From: Paracamarosporium sp. OC-R06-R3
Taxonomy: Eukaryota > Ascomycota > Dothideomycetes > Pleosporales > Didymosphaeriaceae
Length of the DNA: 64,000 nucleotides
Direction of reading: 5' to 3'
Assembly (NCBI GenBank): GCA_019828545.1
Contig: JACVRA010000165.1
Location: 186,001-250,000, forward strand
Of the stretch, positions 59,774 through 64,000 are shown piece by piece (position 1 is the stretch's first letter; each line of letters starts with the position of its first letter). A model generated the notes under the pieces. The model searched no databases and was not told the origin of the DNA. It saw nothing but the letters and a program-made list of their open reading frames with translations. The position numbers and the translations under genes are program-made.

Positions 59774-61427
59774 ATGTCTGACCTTAAAGCTTCCGTCATC
59801 GAGACGCAGAATGGCTTCCACGTCGAGGGATATGAGAAGAGTATGTAGGCCTGTGATACGCCAGCATGGTTCTCATTGCCAATGCATCGGTGTGAAGAAG
59901 ACTCATCATGCTACCTTTGCTAACACATATTACAAACAGTCGAATATGACTTCACGTTCCTCGACGGTGTGTTCAACCCACAGAACAAGCAGCTTGCCGA
60001 CTGCTACCAGCGTTGGGGCCGCGCTCTTGCAATCATGGACCTGAACATCTACAACCTTTACGGTGAACAGATGCAGAAGTACTTCGATCACCACAACCTG
60101 GAACTGAAGATCCATAAGACCATGATTGGAGAGAAGGCCAAGTCCATCGACACATTTCTGAGCATTGTCGATTCCATGACAGACTTCGGTATCATTCGAA
60201 AGGAGCCTGTCTTGGTAGTGGTTTGTAACCAATACCTTTTCATTTACGTCGTGTTGCTAATGCGGTAGCAGGGAGGAGGACTTGTCACCGACGTCGCTGG
60301 GTAAAGCCATGCCATTGGTCCATCGCCTAAGAGCATATCTAAGGCACTCTGGCCTATTAGTCTTTAAAGATCAATTCGCTAATTCGCAATTACAGATTCG
60401 CTTGTGCTGCATACCGAAGAAACACGAACTTCATCCGAATTCCTACGACGGTCATTGGTCTGATTGATGCCAGTGTTAGCATCAAGGTCGCCGTCAATTA
60501 TGGCAACTATAAGAACCGCCTTGGCGCGTACCATGCGCCTATGCACACATTCCTCGATTTCACATTCCTCCGAACCTTGCCAGAGTCGCAGGTACGAAAC
60601 GGATTTGCAGAGTTGATTAAGATCTCCAGCTGCGCTCATCTACGAACATTTGATCTCCTCGACCAATTCTGCGAGAGACTGATCCAGACCAAGTTTGGAC
60701 GTGTTGATGACGAGTCTGGCGAGGTCCGTAAGGCTGCGGATGAGATCAACCGCTCTGGCATATTCGAGATGTTGAAGCTCGAGACTCCCAATCTTCACGA
60801 GATTGGCTTAGACCGTGTTATCGCTTACGGACACACTTGGAGCCCACTGCACGAGGTCAGCATTACGAACAACTGACCAGTACATAATCGTTAACATTGA
60901 TGTAGCTCACTCCCGATGTGCCGCTTCGCCACGGTCATGCTATTTCCATCGACATGGCATACTCCGCGACACTGGCTAACGGCCGGAAACTGATGAGCGA
61001 TGAAGAACACCACCGACTCCTCAACTTGTTTTCGCGCGCTGGTCTGTCAATGGACCACGAGCTCTTTAACGAAGAGATCCTCGAGAAGGCTACAACAGCC
61101 ATCTTGAAGACCCGAGACGGCAAGCTGCGAGCAGCTGTGCCAAACCCCCTAGGAAGTTGTGTCTTCCTTAACGATGTCACCGCGGAGGAAATGAATGCTG
61201 CACTTCGACGGCATAAGGAGATTATGAAGGGGTACCCTCGTGACGGCGCAGGTGTCGATGCCTTCGTGGACGCGAGCGACACTGGCTATACCGTTCATGA
61301 CGTACCTGTCGAGCAGGCGATGAACGGTACTAAGACCAATGGCATTGCGCAGAAGGTTGCCAACGGACTGCCCAATGGTCTTAAGGAGGTGTTGGCGAAT
61401 GGTTACGAAAACGGCTACAAGAACTGA
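59774..61427 (+). CDS. DHQ-synthase-like sugar-phosphate cyclase, desmethyl-4-deoxygadusol synthase type (MysA-like)
   Basis: Exons 59774-59840, 59940-60220, 60272-60300, 60396-60855 and 60906-61427 give 452 residues. The family cyclises sedoheptulose-7-phosphate with NAD+ and a divalent metal. NAD site [20 protein letters not shown] is rebuilt over two introns and a 29-nt exon; then [40 protein letters not shown], the metal-site Glu/Lys of [10 protein letters not shown] and histidine of [11 protein letters not shown]. These match the EEVS/DDGS branch ([14 protein letters not shown]), not shikimate-pathway DHQ synthase, which in fungi is inside the AROM pentafunctional protein. OMT and ATP-grasp neighbours favour DDGS over EEVS. 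The C-terminus carries a low-complexity NG-rich tail ([18 protein letters not shown]). Confidence 0.92.
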
Positions 61428-61446
61428 GGGGCTACAAGAACTGAGG
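61413..61446 (+). repeat. 17-bp perfect tandem duplication over the cyclase stop codon
   Basis: The 17-mer GGCTACAAGAACTGAGG occurs twice head to tail (61413-61429 and 61430-61446). The first copy contains the TGA of the cyclase gene, so the second lies in the 3' UTR. It looks like a recent slippage duplication without effect on the protein. Confidence 0.85.
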
Positions 61447-62357
61447 AGCGTCGAGTAGGTCTTGACGCAGGACGAATATATGATACCGCGCTAAGCTAAT
61501 CAGCTTGGCTACGAGGGTTGGGAAATGCAACCTCCAGCACAGGCTTTCTGTTCTATTTCTGTAAGTAAAAAGCTTTATTCCCAAAAGCCTTGAATCTAGC
61601 AATGACACTTGATGAATTTGCTTCACACATCCGAACATAACGTGCACATGTCTGAAGTTGTAATGTCCTCCATAAAATCGACACCAACGCCCCATCGCCA
61701 TCATTTAAGTTGACCCACGAGACGCCAGCTTCCTACAGGAGTGTTGTTCTCCGGAGCCACGCCACCGTAAGGTGACTGGCAACCAAAAGCCAAAGTAATG
61801 CTGATGGTCGTGGCTGGCTCCGTTGTTTTTTGATCAAGTGAGAGAAGCCGGGTGTGGGTGCGGCGAAGATTTTATTTGCAGAATTTGCCAAGGCGCTAAT
61901 CGTGCATCACGTGGAATATCAGACCCGCGGCTGCCAACCCAACCTAGTCGAAGACTGAACGAATTTGAAAGAGCTGGTGAAGAATTTGGAAAAGATGAAG
62001 TGTGAGGATATGAGTGGACTTGTCTTCACATGTCCAGTACAGGTACTTTGGTTACGGATAAGCACATCGTAGGAACGACTGTCCATTCTTTCGATAGGTA
62101 GCATGTTGCGTGAGATATCATATTGGGCGATCACACATCATTCGTTATCATAGATTGACCGAGTCTACGAACCTTTGCAAGGCGCAAGTAGGCCACGTCT
62201 CAAGGTCTATCATTACATAGCCTTTAAAGCTCGGTGTCATATCAAAAGGATATTAACCTTTGACCACCGATAGTTTATCATGCATCTTGCGGTGATTCGC
62301 CGCACGCTTCTTGGGCTGGGTCGCCCATACGCCAATCCGCTAGCCGTCCTACCTTTT
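61447..62357. other. convergent intergenic region, no gene seen
   Basis: Between the 3' ends of the cyclase (plus) and PRE1 (minus). Only short frames; a CACGTG occurs near 61909. It marks the right border of the recognisable mycosporine genes. Confidence 0.45.
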
Positions 62358-63164
62358 TCAAGGCACGTCCACTTTTACGTCGTCCTCGTAGTCCAACTCT
62401 TTCACACCATCCTTCGTTATCACCTTAACTATAACACCCTTGAAGTCGATGGGTAGGCGCCGCTTCAGCTCCTCAGTACACATGCGTAAAATCTTCATGC
62501 CCTGATCGAAGTCGATGTCAGGGTGATGGTGCTTGTCTAGGAGCGAGAGGCAATAGTACCTAAACGCTAATCAGCTGAGGTTGATCACGACAATCATCCG
62601 CCCTATACGTAGTTTCTGTAAGAGCAGTTGTGGTAGGAACATACTGAGCATATCCATGTGCGGCATACGGCACCGGTGCCAGACTTGCCAAGTAGTCGAT
62701 CCAGTATAGTGTGGGTTTGTCCGCAATATTGTCATAACCGCCGAGGAGCAGATTCACAGTATACGGTCTCCTCGAGCGCAGCGCTCGTGCCAGTTCCCCT
62801 CTAACGAAGTTGGCGGTCGCGGAAGGTGATAGTTCCATGCCGTTGCGCATCGAGTACAGCTGCACGTTTGCTTGGATGTATTCGGCGAATTGTACTAGCG
62901 AATGTGTCAGTCCCGTCTTCCCCAAGCATTACCACGACAGCATGGACCGTACCAGTGTCACCAGCCTCTCCCGAGAATGCCATCAGCGTATGCGGGTTGA
63001 GCTCCCGTGTCTTGTCGTCAGAAGCTTTGAGGATGGTGGCGCCCCGCATAGCGGCTTTCGAGGCGGCGATCAGGGTGAAGTCCTTGCCCGTGATTCCTAG
63101 AAGGACCTCCCTAGAGCCATGTCAGTAACAGTAACAACTTCAGGACCAGTAGTAGCCCTTACAT
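62358..63164 (-). CDS. PRE1: 20S proteasome subunit beta4
   Basis: Exons 63164-63163, 63110-62953, 62894-62645 and 62559-62358 give 203 residues. The start codon is split by intron 1: AT ends the first exon and G opens the second, giving [20 protein letters not shown], the standard beta4 (PSMB2/Pre1) N-terminus; a CTGAC branch and CTAG acceptor support it. Further marks: [60 protein letters not shown], and [20 protein letters not shown] across intron 3. It is a non-catalytic beta-ring subunit. A CACGTG box lies 218 bp upstream. Confidence 0.95.
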
Positions 63165-64000
63165 GATGACGACAGCTCAAAGTGATTTTGGGTTTGGATT
63201 CGCGGAGTTGTGTGCTAGACCTCGAAAGCAATCGACTGAGGGGGGGTGCAAGTGGAGGAGCTCGAGAAGAGCGGCGAGATGGAGAGGTATGGCGAAGGCG
63301 TGGGCTTGTCGGTCGGTGGTGAACGCGGCCGGAGCTGCCTGCGCCCAGGCCAAAGCTCTTGATCGGGCTTAGTCGCAAAGTCACGTGGTGTAGACACTTG
63401 CACGCAAATCCACCAGCAACGAGAACCCATACCTCCCGGAAGAAGCGAAATGAGCCAATCGAGTGCTATTAGCATGCAACTGTTGGAGACAGGGAATGAT
63501 TGGCCCGTTGCAGAGAATCGTCGCCTCGAGCAATGTCCTCCACCTACCTTCAGCAAGTGCCAGCCTGATGCCATCGGATCTCCAAGGACTTGGTGGTGCG
63601 ACTCCGTAACCGGTCCATGCCGCTGTTTGTTTTGCGCCAGGCGAGGGTCCAGCTGGACGTTGGGGCGTCCGCCTCGCCGTTCTCAGATCCAAGGGATAAG
63701 CCTTGGTGCAACAACGCAATCCACAGCGGTTGCTCTAACAACTTGGCGGGCGTGGTGAGACTCAATTGATGCAGCTTCTTCCATATTCCACGGCCGCGAC
63801 AACGCGCTGGCCAATGACGCGTGGGCCCCAACACAGCTGCGCAGAGTAAGACCCCGCCAACGCCAAATAAGTGCCACTGCCCCTCAACAACCTGATCCCC
63901 TCTCGCACCACCATCCATCTGCTCTCCCGTTGACCGTCTGACCACAAAAACTTGAACGTGAGTCAATTGCTTTCTTGCCCATCTCATCCGCGGCCGACGG
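63165..64000. other. PRE1 promoter and window end, no gene seen
   Basis: Frames of up to 145 codons on both strands overlap and lack motifs. CACGTG at 63382-63387. A GTGAGT-type donor near 63959 could belong to a leader intron of a gene beyond the window (speculative). Confidence 0.4.
63382..63387. promoter_or_regulatory. CACGTG E-box upstream of PRE1
   Basis: A CACGTG hexamer (in TCACGTGG) 218 bp upstream of the PRE1 start codon, similar in position to the box upstream of PRE7. Confidence 0.3.

Noticed and set aside
63550..63987. 145-codon minus-strand frame at the window end
   Set aside because: Overlaps several equally long frames on both strands and has no recognisable domain.

Overview
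The window is nuclear DNA of a filamentous ascomycete. Genes are compact, on both strands, and interrupted by short introns (mostly 45-60 nt) with GT..AG ends and CTAAC/CTGAC-type branch sites. Family content (PalF arrestin, CSC1-type channel, DUF7707-like GPI protein, 2EXR-type and F-box-like proteins, fungal rhodopsin-domain protein) fits Pezizomycotina; Dothideomycetes is my best guess, with low confidence. No tRNA, rRNA, CRISPR array or intact transposon was recognised.

Layout. 2.0-8.7 kb: secreted GPI-type protein, NAD-dependent glycerol-3-phosphate dehydrogenase, 14-TM MFS exporter. 10.2-24.2 kb, all minus strand: an Irc20/SHPRH-like SNF2-RING protein, THOC5-like subunit, a large F-box-like protein with an in-frame TGA, and a CSC1/OSCA-like channel. 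26-32.9 kb: PalF/Rim8 arrestin, an unknown coiled-coil protein, eIF3m, UMP kinase and a small membrane protein that may be its leader exon. 33-38.3 kb looks accessory: a 2EXR-like protein, a rhodopsin-domain protein and a decayed gene. 38.5-41.7 kb: proteasome beta6 and beta7 flanking an HCNGP/SAP30BP-like gene. 43-49.4 kb: a four-TM protein, kappa-class GST, Sad1/USP39 and CCT2. 50.4-55 kb: IRE1 and a GNAT. 55.5-61.4 kb: a three-gene mycosporine-type sunscreen cluster (ATP-grasp, catechol-type O-methyltransferase, DHQ-synthase-like cyclase). 62.4-63.2 kb: proteasome beta4.

How genes relate. The clearest functional unit is the mycosporine set: a sugar-phosphate cyclase makes the deoxygadusol ring, an O-methyltransferase gives 4-deoxygadusol and an ATP-grasp ligase attaches an amino acid. 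Several genes are stress related (GPD1-type glycerol synthesis, IRE1, CSC1, PalF, MFS export), but only the mycosporine genes look like a cluster. Most other neighbours are housekeeping genes in divergent or convergent pairs. Gene-structure oddities stand out: a start codon split by an intron (beta4), a start codon alone on its coding exon (CCT2), a 16-nt microexon (GST kappa), and an apparent GA..AG intron exactly in a RING finger. All exon models were built by hand from splice signals, phase and expected protein motifs; no transcript data or database search was available.
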